A stretch of DNA of 47,270 bases, from the NCBI RefSeq assembly GCF_013009345.1, contig NZ_JABELE010000021.1, forward strand, positions 1 through 47,270. The letters are read 5' to 3'. The stretch comes from Acinetobacter geminorum (GTDB lineage Bacteria; Pseudomonadota; Gammaproteobacteria; Pseudomonadales; Moraxellaceae). A program made the translations under genes and the position numbers. The notes beneath the pieces were generated by a model. It was not told the origin of the DNA. It ran no database searches and was given only the letters and a program-made list of their open reading frames with translations. Shown here one piece after another: positions 8,076 to 16,801 of the stretch; positions within the stretch are counted from its first letter, which is position 1, and each line of letters opens with the position of its first letter.

Positions 8076-8585
8076 TTACTGCTTTGCAAATGAAGGAATA
8101 AATGAATCTTTAAATGGGGAATCGCCTTCTTTGGATTTCAGCATTTCGCTTTTAGCGTTTTTAATCACTTCTCTAACATGGGCTTGATGAGCTTTAAATA
8201 CTTCTTCGCCGAAATGCTCTTTTGCAGCTTGCAGAAAGACCGCTAGCCAATGATTGGTAAAATCACGAAGCATGTGACCTAGATCAAGCAAATATTCATC
8301 TTCTGATTTTTGAGCCAATAATTGTGCATATTCCTGAATTGATTCTGTGCCGGTATTCACGACTAATGCTGCTTGAACCTGTGCAACCACACCCATAATG
8401 GCTCTCATGTAAACTTCAAGCTGTTGTGGACCATTAACGTGAGCTTTTACAAACTCTTCGGTTAAATCCTGAATCTTGCGCATGTGATCAGGAAGCAAGG
8501 TCATGAAGCGTAATTCCTCGGCATCTACATTCGAGTCTTTTAATGCCTTGATTAAAGCTTCTAATAAATCTTCTGCGTTGCTCAT
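8076..8585 (-). CDS. helical protein of unknown function (169 aa)
   Basis: The ATG overlaps the stop of the upstream gene (ATGA-type), and the ligase starts 12 bases after its end, so it is operonic. The sequence is predicted all-helical and acidic with no cysteines and no membrane segment. No family recognised. Position between a Cys-rich protein and ligase suggests a role in phage DNA metabolism, by inference only. Confidence 0.65.
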   Translation of the reverse strand: MSNAEDLLEALIKALKDSNVDAEELRFMTLLPDHMRKIQDLTEEFVKAHVNGPQQLEVYMRAIMGVVAQVQAALVVNTGTESIQEYAQLLAQKSEDEYLLDLGHMLRDFTNHWLAVFLQAAKEHFGEEVFKAHQAHVREVIKNAKSEMLKSKEGDSPFKDSFIPSFAKQ

Positions 8586-9190
8586 AATTTTTCCTGTGTG
8601 TTTGCTTTGAAACGGTTAGCAATTTCTAAAAGCGATAATCCGCTCTCGATACTTGGTACAGTTAAGCTCTCACTCTCGATATATAAGTTAGCGCTTACTT
8701 TATTTTCTTGTTGCGATTCTACATGAACATCTTTGGTATTCAAACTATTTTTCTTTAGTTTAGTATTGATTGCATCACTTAATGAATAATTACCCTTTGA
8801 ATTAACTGGAATTTCTTTTTCTGGTTTTTCACCATTAATATTAGTAAGTTCTAACTTATAATCAAATTTAGAAGAAATAGAAATTCCTTGTTTAGCCAGC
8901 CGCTTCCCAACTTGTTTTCGCATTTCTGAACGATCAATGTAATAGAGAGGCTTACCTGCCTCAATTTCACGTTCACGCATTTCGGCAGCTTCACAGTGAT
9001 GTCTATGGATAGCGACTACACAAACTGCATCCACCTCGCGTTCATTTCCCTCCTGAACATTATGGATGCGCTTTAGGCATGCGGCATAATTAGGACGGTT
9101 GCCAGTATGAGGGCAAAAATCGCAGTAATAGGCATTTGTTCCGCTTCTGGATAATTCCAAATCGAGTTCAGGAAGAGTTTTAGTTACCAT
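8582..9190 (-). CDS. Cys/His-rich unknown protein (202 aa), possible zinc-binding N-terminus
   Basis: Residues 22-70 hold a C-x2-C (YYCDFCPHTG) followed by further Cys and an HRHHC cluster, a pattern suggestive of zinc or Fe-S binding. The C-terminal half is polar and low in recognisable motifs. It overlaps both neighbours by a few bases, so it is translationally coupled. An in-gene copy of the phage palindrome (one mismatch in one arm) falls at 8684-8704. Confidence 0.6.
   Translation of the reverse strand: MVTKTLPELDLELSRSGTNAYYCDFCPHTGNRPNYAACLKRIHNVQEGNEREVDAVCVVAIHRHHCEAAEMREREIEAGKPLYYIDRSEMRKQVGKRLAKQGISISSKFDYKLELTNINGEKPEKEIPVNSKGNYSLSDAINTKLKKNSLNTKDVHVESQQENKVSANLYIESESLTVPSIESGLSLLEIANRFKANTQEKL
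8684..8704. promoter_or_regulatory. intragenic copy of the dispersed palindrome
   Basis: GTTAGCGCTTAC flanked by AA and TTTA closely matches the core with one mismatch in the left arm, inside the Cys/His-rich gene. It could be an internal operator, a stoperator-like site, or chance. Confidence 0.35.
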
Positions 9191-9681
9191 GATCCTTGTA
9201 CTCCTTTATAGGCAGCATACTCATCTGTATCAAGAATTAATTCGCTCAGTTCGCTTCTGATAGGTCCAAAATAATTTTGAAAAATTGACTTGATCTCAGC
9301 TTCTCGCCCTTTGTCAAAAATATTGGATGCTTCGCGACCGAAAATTGATTGAGCATATTCAATTGGATTAATCGAATCCGAATTGGTAGACAATTCATCA
9401 ACTAGATTACGTACAGCAGCCTTACTTAAATTCTTTACCCTTTCTGCTACTGTTGAGTAAGAAAGTCCTCCGTATTTTTCAAGAATTTCGACCGTTCGGT
9501 GATAACCGCCCTTGTTATCATGGTAATCAACAGCCTTGATCGCCAAGCCTAATACTTCATCTTGAGTATGCTTGTGGACAGCAAAATATTCTGTCAGCTC
9601 CAAAACCTTTTCATTCGTTGTGGTCTTTGTCACCATAAACCGACAATGTGGAACCCCAATAATTACTCTGTTCATTACCAT
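9184..9681 (-). CDS. unknown phage protein (165 aa), possible HTH
   Basis: It overlaps the gene before (7 bases) and after (7 bases). A stretch near residues 60-85 (EILEKYGGLSYSTVAERVKNLSKAAV) could form a helix-turn-helix. The start is preceded by GGGG. Family not recognised; the tight coupling places it in the DNA-metabolism operon. Confidence 0.6.
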   Translation of the reverse strand: MVMNRVIIGVPHCRFMVTKTTTNEKVLELTEYFAVHKHTQDEVLGLAIKAVDYHDNKGGYHRTVEILEKYGGLSYSTVAERVKNLSKAAVRNLVDELSTNSDSINPIEYAQSIFGREASNIFDKGREAEIKSIFQNYFGPIRSELSELILDTDEYAAYKGVQGSW

Positions 9682-10229
9682 GACCCCAAAACTTCACCAT
9701 AAAATTCTTGTCGTTGTGCCATGAGCTGAGCCGCTTTACGCTCTTCCTCTTCTTGTTTTCGTTGCCGTTCTTCCTCTGTTTCATATCTGAATGTAAATTT
9801 GTACATGTCATCAACTGGAATCCCGAACGTTTGGGACAAGGTTTCTAAATATTGTTCAAAACCCTTTTCGGTAATCGCTGATGCGAAAGGCGCTCTAATG
9901 GCATTAATCGGAGAGTCGAGAGTCAAGTAAGTAATAAAATCATGGAAATTATCAAATTCATGCAGGATTTCGCTTTCACGTAAATCGCTATATTCACCTG
10001 CTTTACCTTTCGCTTTTAGTGTTTTATTAAATTCGGTATCAAGTGTTTCACCCTTACCTTCTGAATGGTGTTTGACTTGAGCCGTTTGATTTACCGCTGA
10101 GCCATAAATTTTGAATAATTGCGTGTTGCGTTTAGCTCCGTCCTGTACAGATAACAAGAACATCGAATAATATTTTGTCCCACTCGTATGCAATGAGTAG
10201 GCACTTCTGACCACAATTTTTAAACTCAT
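9675..10229 (-). CDS. unknown phage protein (184 aa) with charged coiled-coil tail
   Basis: First gene of the leftward operon that runs to the guanylate kinase. The N-terminal 140 residues look like a mixed alpha/beta fold; residues 148-175 are a glutamate/arginine-rich helix (EEERQRKQEEEERKAAQ). AAGGTG precedes the ATG. It may bind DNA or another protein of the operon; no family recognised. Confidence 0.6.
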   Translation of the reverse strand: MSLKIVVRSAYSLHTSGTKYYSMFLLSVQDGAKRNTQLFKIYGSAVNQTAQVKHHSEGKGETLDTEFNKTLKAKGKAGEYSDLRESEILHEFDNFHDFITYLTLDSPINAIRAPFASAITEKGFEQYLETLSQTFGIPVDDMYKFTFRYETEEERQRKQEEEERKAAQLMAQRQEFYGEVLGSW

Positions 10230-10292
10230 AGTAAAAGCACCTTGAAAACTTCAACAATATTTTAAAAACAATGATTTGGAATCAAATACGAT

Positions 10293-11402
10293 TCAGACTT
10301 TACCCATATACTTAATGCGTAAACTTACTGCGCTAATTGGCGTAATTGGTATCGCTTTTCGATACGCTGTGCGAACGATTTCAGGGTCGACTTCATTGGG
10401 GTCACATCCAGCAGGCAACGTGGCCAACCTTGCCTTTATGCCAAAGCTATTTATCTTTAAACATGCATCGATCGCAGACAGAATTGCGGCAGGCTCTCCA
10501 TCCCACATAATTGTCACGCACTCCAATCCCTCATCTTTGAGCTTTAGTAATTCAGCCATTTGCGATTCATCACCACCTACCGAAAGATGCTTACCAAATG
10601 ACGCGACAACTCCAACTTTGCAAAGGAACTCGTCTTCCTTGAAGGCTTGATATATCGCCATAGCGTCAAAAGCGCCCTCTCCCATGACGATTTCAACGTA
10701 ACCTAGGGCATTATGGCCGTTATATAGGTAAGTGCCCGTAGACGCGAAACCAGGAGGAAATAGATACTTCTTTTCAGCCTTTCCTGTAATATCCCGACCC
10801 TGAAAAGACACAAGCTTGCCTTCAAGGTCCCTGACAGGAATGATGATTCTCATGCTGTAGTTTTGGTATTGCTTTTCACCCGTTGGACCTATGTATGCAA
10901 ACCAACCCTTTTGACAGAATTTCAGTCCAAATTCACGACACGTATCGAGCGTTATATTTCGATCTTTCAGGTACTTTAGGTTCTGACCCATGATCGGCAA
11001 GTCATAGGCTTTTGGAAGCTTTAGATCGCCAATTTTGGTTTGTGTGGGTTCACTTTTGCGCTTTGGCTGCCAGCCCTGCTCCTGAGCAATTGCTTTAACA
11101 TGCTCGACAATCTCTTTATTGCTTAGGCTATTACCACCTATACCAGCCTTAATAAACTTCCATTTCGAGAATTTGGTTTCGCAATCACCATGAAAGCAGT
11201 TACCCAAACCCGTATCCTGATTCAGATAGACTTTCCAGCTTGAGTTACCACATACCGGACATTCCTTAACATTCAACTGGATTCCGTTTTTTCCGCGAGT
11301 TACTTTGTATTCAAACCCTTCGCGGTTAAGCCAATACTCCATATCAATGCGGTCTAATATCTCCGCTAAACTTTCTTGATCTCTCATATTGCAAAATCGC
11401 AT
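10293..11402 (-). CDS. DNA primase (zinc finger plus Toprim)
   Basis: A 369-residue DnaG-like phage primase. The zinc-binding part is CPVCG (about residues 48-52) with C-F-H-G-D-C (69-74); the Toprim domain carries MGEGAFDA (metal-binding Glu about 242) and WDGEPA (about 300-305). It would make RNA primers for the helicase encoded just upstream. The C-terminal helicase-binding domain of host DnaG is missing, as in small phage primases. The start codon has no clear Shine-Dalgarno; an ATG five codons downstream is an alternative. Two palindromic operator copies lie just upstream. Confidence 0.9.
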   Translation of the reverse strand: MRFCNMRDQESLAEILDRIDMEYWLNREGFEYKVTRGKNGIQLNVKECPVCGNSSWKVYLNQDTGLGNCFHGDCETKFSKWKFIKAGIGGNSLSNKEIVEHVKAIAQEQGWQPKRKSEPTQTKIGDLKLPKAYDLPIMGQNLKYLKDRNITLDTCREFGLKFCQKGWFAYIGPTGEKQYQNYSMRIIIPVRDLEGKLVSFQGRDITGKAEKKYLFPPGFASTGTYLYNGHNALGYVEIVMGEGAFDAMAIYQAFKEDEFLCKVGVVASFGKHLSVGGDESQMAELLKLKDEGLECVTIMWDGEPAAILSAIDACLKINSFGIKARLATLPAGCDPNEVDPEIVRTAYRKAIPITPISAVSLRIKYMGKV

Positions 11403-11407
11403 TAGAT

Positions 11408-11425
11408 AAAATTAGCGCTTATTTA
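11408..11425. promoter_or_regulatory. degenerate palindrome copy before primase
   Basis: ATTAGCGCTTATTTA keeps the right arm and centre of the consensus. It lies within 25 bases of the primase start, paired with the better copy at 11441-11460. Confidence 0.45.
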
Positions 11426-11440
11426 TACTAGCACAAAGTT

Positions 11441-11460
11441 ATAAATAAGCGCTTACTATA
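11441..11460. promoter_or_regulatory. dispersed palindrome controlling primase
   Basis: ATAAATAAGCGCTTACTATA has a full CTTACT right arm and an AATAAG left arm around CG, between the helicase stop and the primase start. TATTATAGTA read leftward could double as a -10 region. Confidence 0.7.
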
Positions 11461-11474
11461 ATAATGGGTTAAAT

Positions 11475-12878
11475 TTATTCGACGCTAATCACTTCTTCCA
11501 AGAACCTCATCATGGACACATTCTGCTTAATCACCACAGTAACCCCCATCTCTTGGTTACGAGAAGCTGCAAAGTACAATCGAGCCTGACCTTTCGCTCT
11601 CTCTTCCTCTGTAATGTTGATGGAGATTGCAACGTCAGCGGTCCTGATTTTGTTAAAGTCCTCAGCTACGTGCTCTGCCTTGGCTACCGTTGACTTAAAG
11701 CCCTCACGGTTGGTCTGAGTAGCTGTCAGTAACGCCACATTCTCTTCAAAAGCAATCGCGCGTAAATCAACATAGATAGCTCTTGAGTTCTCTTTTGGGT
11801 CATTTGTACGAATATCTGGACGCATCAAATCTGCATAGTCCACAATGATCATATCGAACTTGATTGGCGGTCTTATCGTTCCATCAGGGTTCCGCCCAGG
11901 ATTCTTATACCTATCAATTAACGCTCTTAGCTGTGACGGAGAAAATGTACCGGAACCAAATTCATGAATAATAAATTTGCCCGCCGTCTTGGCTACCGTC
12001 TCGACCGCAGTTGCAACACTTGCAGCCTTCGACGCCAATTCTTTCATGATCACTTTTGAAATAGAGGCATCTAAACGGTCTGCAATAATGTCTTTACCAA
12101 CTTCTAGCGTTACATATAGAACGTTGTATTTAGCAAAGCTTGCGATACGGCCAAAGTGAATAAGCGCTTGCGTCTTACCTGCTTTTGCACCGCCCATTAA
12201 TAGAGACAGCTCCTTGCGTCCCCAACCTCTGTGATAGAGCAGATCATCAAGTTCTTTACAGCCAGTAGTAATGCCTGTCGGAGGTACTTTGCCTGTCAGC
12301 TTCTCGATACGTGCCAGCTTACGATTCAACGCCTGAGCGAAGAAGTCATAACCAACACCCTCTTCATTCAATCCGACCGCAATAGCTTCCTTGATACGCG
12401 CTTCAATCTTGGCGTAATTACCTGCCTCAAGATCAGGAACAGAATTAACAATCGCATTGGATACCGCCTGTTTTCGCGCGAACTCAACAACCTTTTCTTC
12501 AACGAAAGCCTTGTCAGTGACATAGATGCCAATTAATTTCTTCCTTGCTTCCACAATTGCCGCTAATGTTTCTCGCTTATAAACTTTAGAAGCAGCTTTA
12601 TCCTTGATAATTTGGACAACAGAAGCGGGATCAGGAGAACATCCATATTTATTGAAGTGTTGGAGCGCAATATCGACCAGACATGCTTCACCCTGATTTT
12701 CGAAAAATTCTGGCTTCAGAATATGGGCGGCTCTTCTAAGAAACTCATCATCACGTAAAGTTAAAGCCGCAATTTTTGATTGAAACTCATCGTCGTAATC
12801 AAACTTTTCTTCGGTGAAGCCTTCGAGTTCTTTATCAACGACCTCTTCTTCATGAATTTCGGCCACAGCAGTAGACAT
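11475..12878 (-). CDS. replicative DNA helicase (DnaB-like)
   Basis: A 467-residue protein. Residues 40-100 resemble the DnaB N-terminal primase-interaction domain. The RecA-type motor has Walker A GGAKAGKT (229-236), LYVTLEVGKD (H1a region), and Walker B FDMIIVDYADL (about 341-351). It unwinds the plasmid/phage fork and is followed by the primase. AAGGA lies 8 bases before the ATG. The upstream gene in the same direction encodes the Hfq-like protein. Confidence 0.9.
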   Translation of the reverse strand: MSTAVAEIHEEEVVDKELEGFTEEKFDYDDEFQSKIAALTLRDDEFLRRAAHILKPEFFENQGEACLVDIALQHFNKYGCSPDPASVVQIIKDKAASKVYKRETLAAIVEARKKLIGIYVTDKAFVEEKVVEFARKQAVSNAIVNSVPDLEAGNYAKIEARIKEAIAVGLNEEGVGYDFFAQALNRKLARIEKLTGKVPPTGITTGCKELDDLLYHRGWGRKELSLLMGGAKAGKTQALIHFGRIASFAKYNVLYVTLEVGKDIIADRLDASISKVIMKELASKAASVATAVETVAKTAGKFIIHEFGSGTFSPSQLRALIDRYKNPGRNPDGTIRPPIKFDMIIVDYADLMRPDIRTNDPKENSRAIYVDLRAIAFEENVALLTATQTNREGFKSTVAKAEHVAEDFNKIRTADVAISINITEEERAKGQARLYFAASRNQEMGVTVVIKQNVSMMRFLEEVISVE

Positions 12879-12914
12879 ATAAGATAATCCTTATAGAAAA
12901 TAGATGGCTTACGT

Positions 12915-13346
12915 TTAAGATTTAGATTTCGACTTTCTCTCTAGCTCATCAACTAGGTCTTCAATCCCCTTAGTTGGTGAGAACTCGGAAATTTGGTGTT
13001 TAAAAAGAACACGCGCACGATAACGACCGTTTTTATCACCATTCAAATAACAACGAAGCGAGATCGTTTCTGCATCCGCAGCACGGATGTATCCACGTAC
13101 AACTTCGCCGTCTGTTTTAATGACTACAATTTCCTGTTCTTGCTCTTGCAGCTTACGAACAAACTTCATGTAGCCCATTTCTTCAATTTCGCATTCGTTC
13201 GCTGGCAGCCTACGCCCATACGTTTTACGCGGCTGAAATTGAAGTTTTTGCTTTTCTTCCGTATTTAAGTAAATAGACTCCTTTGAAATTGGAGCGCTAT
13301 TGCCGAACTTGTTTTGTATCGCAAGTTCTTTCTGCCATTCGCTCAT
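12915..13346 (-). CDS. Hfq-like Sm-fold protein
   Basis: A 143-residue protein whose residues 60-124 follow the Hfq pattern: a helix ending FVRKL, a strand EIVVIKTDGEVVRGYI (Sm1-like, with the conserved D-G turn), ADAETISLRCYL, and VLFKHQISEFSP, which matches the Hfq Sm2 signature Y/F-K-H-x-I-S. A loop of about 10 extra residues separates the last strands. An N-terminal 59-residue extension and a charged tail are unlike host Hfq. It might bind RNA or act with replication proteins; it starts the operon that continues with the DnaB-like helicase. The fold call is from motif similarity, not a search. Confidence 0.6.
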   Translation of the reverse strand: MSEWQKELAIQNKFGNSAPISKESIYLNTEEKQKLQFQPRKTYGRRLPANECEIEEMGYMKFVRKLQEQEQEIVVIKTDGEVVRGYIRAADAETISLRCYLNGDKNGRYRARVLFKHQISEFSPTKGIEDLVDELERKSKSKS

Positions 13347-13392
13347 TAAAACCTCGAAACATTAGTAATTACTATAAAAACGATATTATCAA

Positions 13393-13416
13393 ATTATAGT
13401 AAGCGCTTATTAATAT
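13393..13416. promoter_or_regulatory. dispersed palindrome before the Hfq-like/helicase operon
   Basis: TATAGTAAG and CTTATTAATA arms surround a CG centre, about 45 bases upstream of the Hfq-like gene. Confidence 0.75.
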
Positions 13417-13433
13417 TTTAAGAGAAAAAAGCA

Positions 13434-13968
13434 TTAAATACTGGATTTAATAGCTTGGTTGATGATTGAAATATCAAAAGACTCTAAAGCTTTTTCAATT
13501 CGAAGCGCATCATAGCGATAAATGCATGTCCCTAATGCGTAATGCTGCACTTGACGCATCCGCACCTGCTTAACAATAAAATCTTCATAATCAACTTGCA
13601 TTGGACTGTTATGAAAAAGTGTAGCGGTAAAATATGGACTTTTAGCGATCTGGAGCGAAGCTTCACAATAAGACTCCCACTCATGGAAGACTTCAATTAA
13701 CAGTTCTTCTTTTTTTAGTTGAGCAGGTCTAGGTGGCAAAGGTCTACCATTCGCAATCACCTTAACGCATTTATCAAATGCGGTTTTTAAATAGAAGTCA
13801 TAACGCATTCCCAAAGCATCAACCGCCTGTCTGAGTCGCCAAAATGACAAGGCCTCACGACTGAGTAAGAAATCTCGCTCCTTAATGGGTTTAACGAATT
13901 CGGCCGCCTTATGATCAATAGCTTTTCTATAAAAGTTTCGATATTCATTTTTGAAAAGCCGAAAGAAG
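13434..13968 (-). pseudogene. 3' part of a gene split by the IS66-family element
   Basis: The leftward frame is open from the IS boundary to the stop at 13434. Removing the IS and one copy of its 8-bp duplication joins it in frame to 16489-16544 and restores a 591-base gene (196 aa) starting MTTKWFDYRLMHPM. The product is basic and helical, with many aromatic residues, and has no recognised family. An internal ATG at 13850 could express only the last 138 residues. The insertion appears recent because nothing else in the frame has decayed. Confidence 0.75.
13961..13968. repeat. 8-bp target-site duplication, left copy
   Basis: GAAAGAAG at 13961-13968 is repeated at 16481-16488, immediately flanking the IS66-family element. 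Confidence 0.95.
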
Positions 13969-14054
13969 GTAAGCGTCCGCTGAACACACCTTCTGAATTC
14001 ATCCTATAAGCCTTAATTTAGTCCACACTTAAAAACAAGTGGGGACTAAAATTT

Positions 14055-14438
14055 ATGACTACAAATCACCAGACATCCATCGCATCTCTTGCGAAAAAAC
14101 GAAGAACATACAGTGCTGAATTTAAACAGCAGATCGTTCAGGCTTGTAAAGCACCGGACGTTTCAATTGCTTCGGTCGCTTTGCAACATGGATTGAATAC
14201 AAATCTTGTATCCAAATGGATTCGCTTAATTGATGCTAAGCCAGGGAATGATCGCTCACCACTACCGAATAAACCTGCATTTATTGCCTTATCTTGCTCT
14301 GCACCATTAGATCCTACTCCTACTGACATGTTAAAGGTTCAAATTACTTTACCCCACTCAAAAGCAGAAATTGGCTTGAAATGGCAAGTATCAGAAATAT
14401 CTGCTTTAGCAGAATTACTCAAGGCACTTGCAACATGA
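14055..14438 (+). CDS. tnpA: IS66-family TnpA
   Basis: A 127-residue HTH protein (RRTYSAEFKQQIVQACKAPDVSIASVALQHGLNTNLVSKW) typical of IS66 first frames. The stop overlaps the TnpB start (ATGA). Confidence 0.92.
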   Translation: MTTNHQTSIASLAKKRRTYSAEFKQQIVQACKAPDVSIASVALQHGLNTNLVSKWIRLIDAKPGNDRSPLPNKPAFIALSCSAPLDPTPTDMLKVQITLPHSKAEIGLKWQVSEISALAELLKALAT

Positions 14439-14770
14439 TCCGCATTGATGAAATCTGGCTTTCTACCCAACCTCTGGATATGCGAGCAGGGATGGATATT
14501 GTCATGGCTCAGGTGGTGAGAGCCTTTGGCTACATCAAACCGCATTGTGCTTACCTGTTCTGTAATAAACGTGGCCATCGCATGAAAGTGCTGGTACATG
14601 ATGGACTGGGCATCTGGCTGTGTGCCCGGCGGCTGGAACAGGGAAAATTCCACTGGGCGCAGGTTCACCAGGGTGAAAGCATGGCGATAAGTCCGGAACA
14701 GTTACAGGCACTGATCCAGGGTTTACCTTGGCAGCGCATTGGACGACAGCAGGTGGTGACGATGCTTTAA
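14435..14770 (+). CDS. tnpB: IS66-family TnpB (IS66 Orf2-like)
   Basis: About 111 residues starting MIRIDEIWLS; an open extension upstream overlaps tnpA and is not needed. Motifs DMRAGMD, YLFCNKRGHRMKVLVHD and RRLEQGKF are characteristic of IS66 Orf2 proteins required for transposition. Confidence 0.93.
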   Translation: MIRIDEIWLSTQPLDMRAGMDIVMAQVVRAFGYIKPHCAYLFCNKRGHRMKVLVHDGLGIWLCARRLEQGKFHWAQVHQGESMAISPEQLQALIQGLPWQRIGRQQVVTML

Positions 14771-14844
14771 ACCAGACTGTTCCATTCTGCTATTCTCCAA
14801 ACGTTCTATTTCATTCTTCTCATGACCTCAGGCATACTGCGGTC

Positions 14845-16449
14845 ATGAATACGCTGCCTGACTTAAGCCAACTGACCCATGAACAACTGCTGGAATTCAC
14901 CAGACAGTTGGCAATGCAGCATCAGTCTCTGGCAGAATCAAATCAAGAGTTAGAAAAATCAAACCAGCAATTGGATGCCAAAGTTCAACATCTTTCTATT
15001 CTCACTCAAAAATACGAGCATGAACTGGCGCTGTTTAAAAAGCACAAATTCGCCCAAAAGAATGAACACTTAACGGCAAAACAAATCCATCTGTGGGATG
15101 AAGCGGTTGAAGAAGATATTGCCGCGGTTGATCTAGAACTGGAGCGGCTGAATGCAGATAAAACCGATGCAGTGACACACAAAGCCACAGTCAATAAACC
15201 TAAACGTCGACCACTGCCAGATCATCTACACACCATCCGTATTGAGCATGAACCTGCATCAACCCAATGTGCTTGTGGATGCCAACTCCGGCGTATCGGC
15301 GAAGATGTCAGTGAAAAACTGCATTTCAGACCGGCACAGTTCTATAAGGAACAGCATATCCGTGGCAAATGGGTCTGTGATCAGTGCGACACCCTGACTC
15401 AGCAAGCGATGCCAGCCTATGTGATTGATAAAGGCATTGCTTCACCTGAACTGCTCAGCCATGTGTTGGTATCGAAGTATGCCGATCATTTACCGCTGTA
15501 CCGTCAGCGCCTGATCTATCAGCGGGCGGGCATTGATCTGTCCAGATCCACGTTATCTGACTGGATTGGTCGCTGCGGTGTGGAACTGGAACCTCTGGCC
15601 AATGCCTTAAAACAGGTGGTGCTGCAACAGCGGGTGATCCATGCCGATGAAACGCCGGTCACCATTATGCGGATGGGTGAGAATGAGAAAAAACCGAAGA
15701 AAGGTTATGTCTGGGCCTATGCCACCACACAGTACAATCCAGTTCAAGCGGTGATCTATGACTTTCAGGATAGCCGTTCAGGTCAGCATGCAGAAGAGTT
15801 CCTGAATGGCTGGCAGGGCCATCTGGTCTGTGATGATTACAGTGGTTATAAAGCACGCTTTAAATCAGGCGATGTCATTGAGGTGGGCTGCATGGCACAT
15901 GCACGTCGTAAATTTCATGAACTGCATGTGACCGGGAAAAGTCAGATCGCTGAACAGGCATTAGTGCTGATTCAGAAACTGTATGCCATAGAAGCAGAAC
16001 TCAGGAAAAAGACCGATAGTACAGCAGAACACCGCCGCGAATACCGACAACAGTACAGCCAACCGGTGAGGCAACAACTGTATGAATGGCTCAACCAACA
16101 TGATCTGACGGTGCCATCGAGTTCTCCAACCGCCAAGGCGATCAATTACAGTCTGAAGCGTTGGCCAGCCTTAAGCCGCTATCTGGATGATGGCAATCTA
16201 CCCATTGACAATAACTGGGCAGAGAACTCAATGCGTCCCTGGGCATTGGGCCGTAAGAACTGGTTGTTTGCAGGTTCGCTGCGCAGTGGACAGCGAGCGG
16301 CAAATATCATGACTTTAATCCAGTCAGCAAAGCTGAATGGCTTGGATCCGTATGCCTATTTAAGTGATGTGCTGAAAAAGCTACCGACACATAAAGTGAC
16401 CCAGATTGAAGAGTTACTGCCACACTGCTGGAAACCTAAATCGAATTAA
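14845..16449 (+). CDS. tnpC: IS66-family TnpC transposase (DDE)
   Basis: About 534 residues from ATG 14845 (MNTLPDLSQLTHEQL); the frame is open from 14728 but that extension overlaps tnpB. An N-terminal coiled coil, a CACGCQL zinc-binding region, HADETPV (first Asp) and NNWAENSMRPWALGRKNW (catalytic Glu region) are visible. It catalyses transposition of the element. Confidence 0.94.
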   Translation: MNTLPDLSQLTHEQLLEFTRQLAMQHQSLAESNQELEKSNQQLDAKVQHLSILTQKYEHELALFKKHKFAQKNEHLTAKQIHLWDEAVEEDIAAVDLELERLNADKTDAVTHKATVNKPKRRPLPDHLHTIRIEHEPASTQCACGCQLRRIGEDVSEKLHFRPAQFYKEQHIRGKWVCDQCDTLTQQAMPAYVIDKGIASPELLSHVLVSKYADHLPLYRQRLIYQRAGIDLSRSTLSDWIGRCGVELEPLANALKQVVLQQRVIHADETPVTIMRMGENEKKPKKGYVWAYATTQYNPVQAVIYDFQDSRSGQHAEEFLNGWQGHLVCDDYSGYKARFKSGDVIEVGCMAHARRKFHELHVTGKSQIAEQALVLIQKLYAIEAELRKKTDSTAEHRREYRQQYSQPVRQQLYEWLNQHDLTVPSSSPTAKAINYSLKRWPALSRYLDDGNLPIDNNWAENSMRPWALGRKNWLFAGSLRSGQRAANIMTLIQSAKLNGLDPYAYLSDVLKKLPTHKVTQIEELLPHCWKPKSN

Positions 16450-16480
16450 AAAATTGGTATGGGATTCAGCGGACGCTTAC

Positions 16481-16488
16481 GAAAGAAG
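16481..16488. repeat. 8-bp target-site duplication, right copy
   Basis: GAAAGAAG directly after the right end of the IS66-family element. Confidence 0.95.
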
Positions 16489-16544
16489 TAATAAGTGGCT
16501 TGCATGGGATGCATCAGCCTATAGTCAAACCACTTGGTTGTCAT
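16489..16544 (-). pseudogene. 5' fragment of the IS66-split gene
   Basis: ATG at 16544 begins MTTKWFDYRLMHPMQATYY and runs into the duplication, after which the IS interrupts the frame. It starts four bases after the stop of the 45-aa gene upstream, so the two formed an operon. Confidence 0.7.
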
Positions 16545-16547
16545 TAA

Positions 16548-16685
16548 CTACGTTTCTAGCTTCCGCTCTTTCTTGGGAATGTACTGAATGGTGAGAATTT
16601 CGTAATGTTCTAAATCAAGGTCATTGCCATAAAAGTGACCCGCCCAATCTAAATACTTGGGTATTTGTTTTTCAACTTGGGACAT
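16548..16685 (-). CDS. 45-aa small protein beginning MSQVEKQIPKYLDW
   Basis: A short leftward frame below the usual length cut-off. It begins in the same sequence context as the 133-aa gene at 23313: both are preceded by the ACTTGGGT/TTTTCCG module and both start with ATGTCCCAAGT (MSQV). Its stop is four bases from the start of the IS66-split gene. No Shine-Dalgarno is clear, so translation is plausible rather than shown. Function unknown. Confidence 0.5.
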   Translation of the reverse strand: MSQVEKQIPKYLDWAGHFYGNDLDLEHYEILTIQYIPKKERKLET

Positions 16686-16801
16686 CCGATCGTTTCCGAA
16701 TAATTAATATAAAAACTTAAATATTATAGAAAGTATTATTTAATTATTCGTTAGCACTTCAAAAACCCAAGTTTTCGGAAAAGACCCAAGTACCGGAATG
16801 T
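16686..16801 (-). promoter_or_regulatory. ACTTGGGT/TTTTCCG control module, copy 1
   Basis: Read leftward: ACTTGGGT twice (16784-16791 and 16765-16772), TTTTCCG between them, then CGAATAATT, an AT-rich stretch and ATTCGGAAA before the small gene. The same ordered motifs recur at 23314-23424 and 35161-35268. No known family. Confidence 0.5.

Larger units (their letters stand above)
13969..16480 (+). mobile_element. complete IS66-family insertion sequence (2,512 bp)
   Basis: The ends begin GTAAGCGTCCGCTGAA on both strands (16-bp terminal repeats) and are flanked by the exact 8-bp duplication GAAAGAAG, the duplication size of IS66 elements. It encodes the three-gene set tnpA-tnpB-tnpC in order. 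All three frames look intact, so it is probably active. Confidence 0.95.

Noticed and set aside
13969..13984. GTAAGCG at the IS66 end as another copy of the phage palindrome
   Set aside because: It is part of the IS terminal repeat, and only one arm matches.
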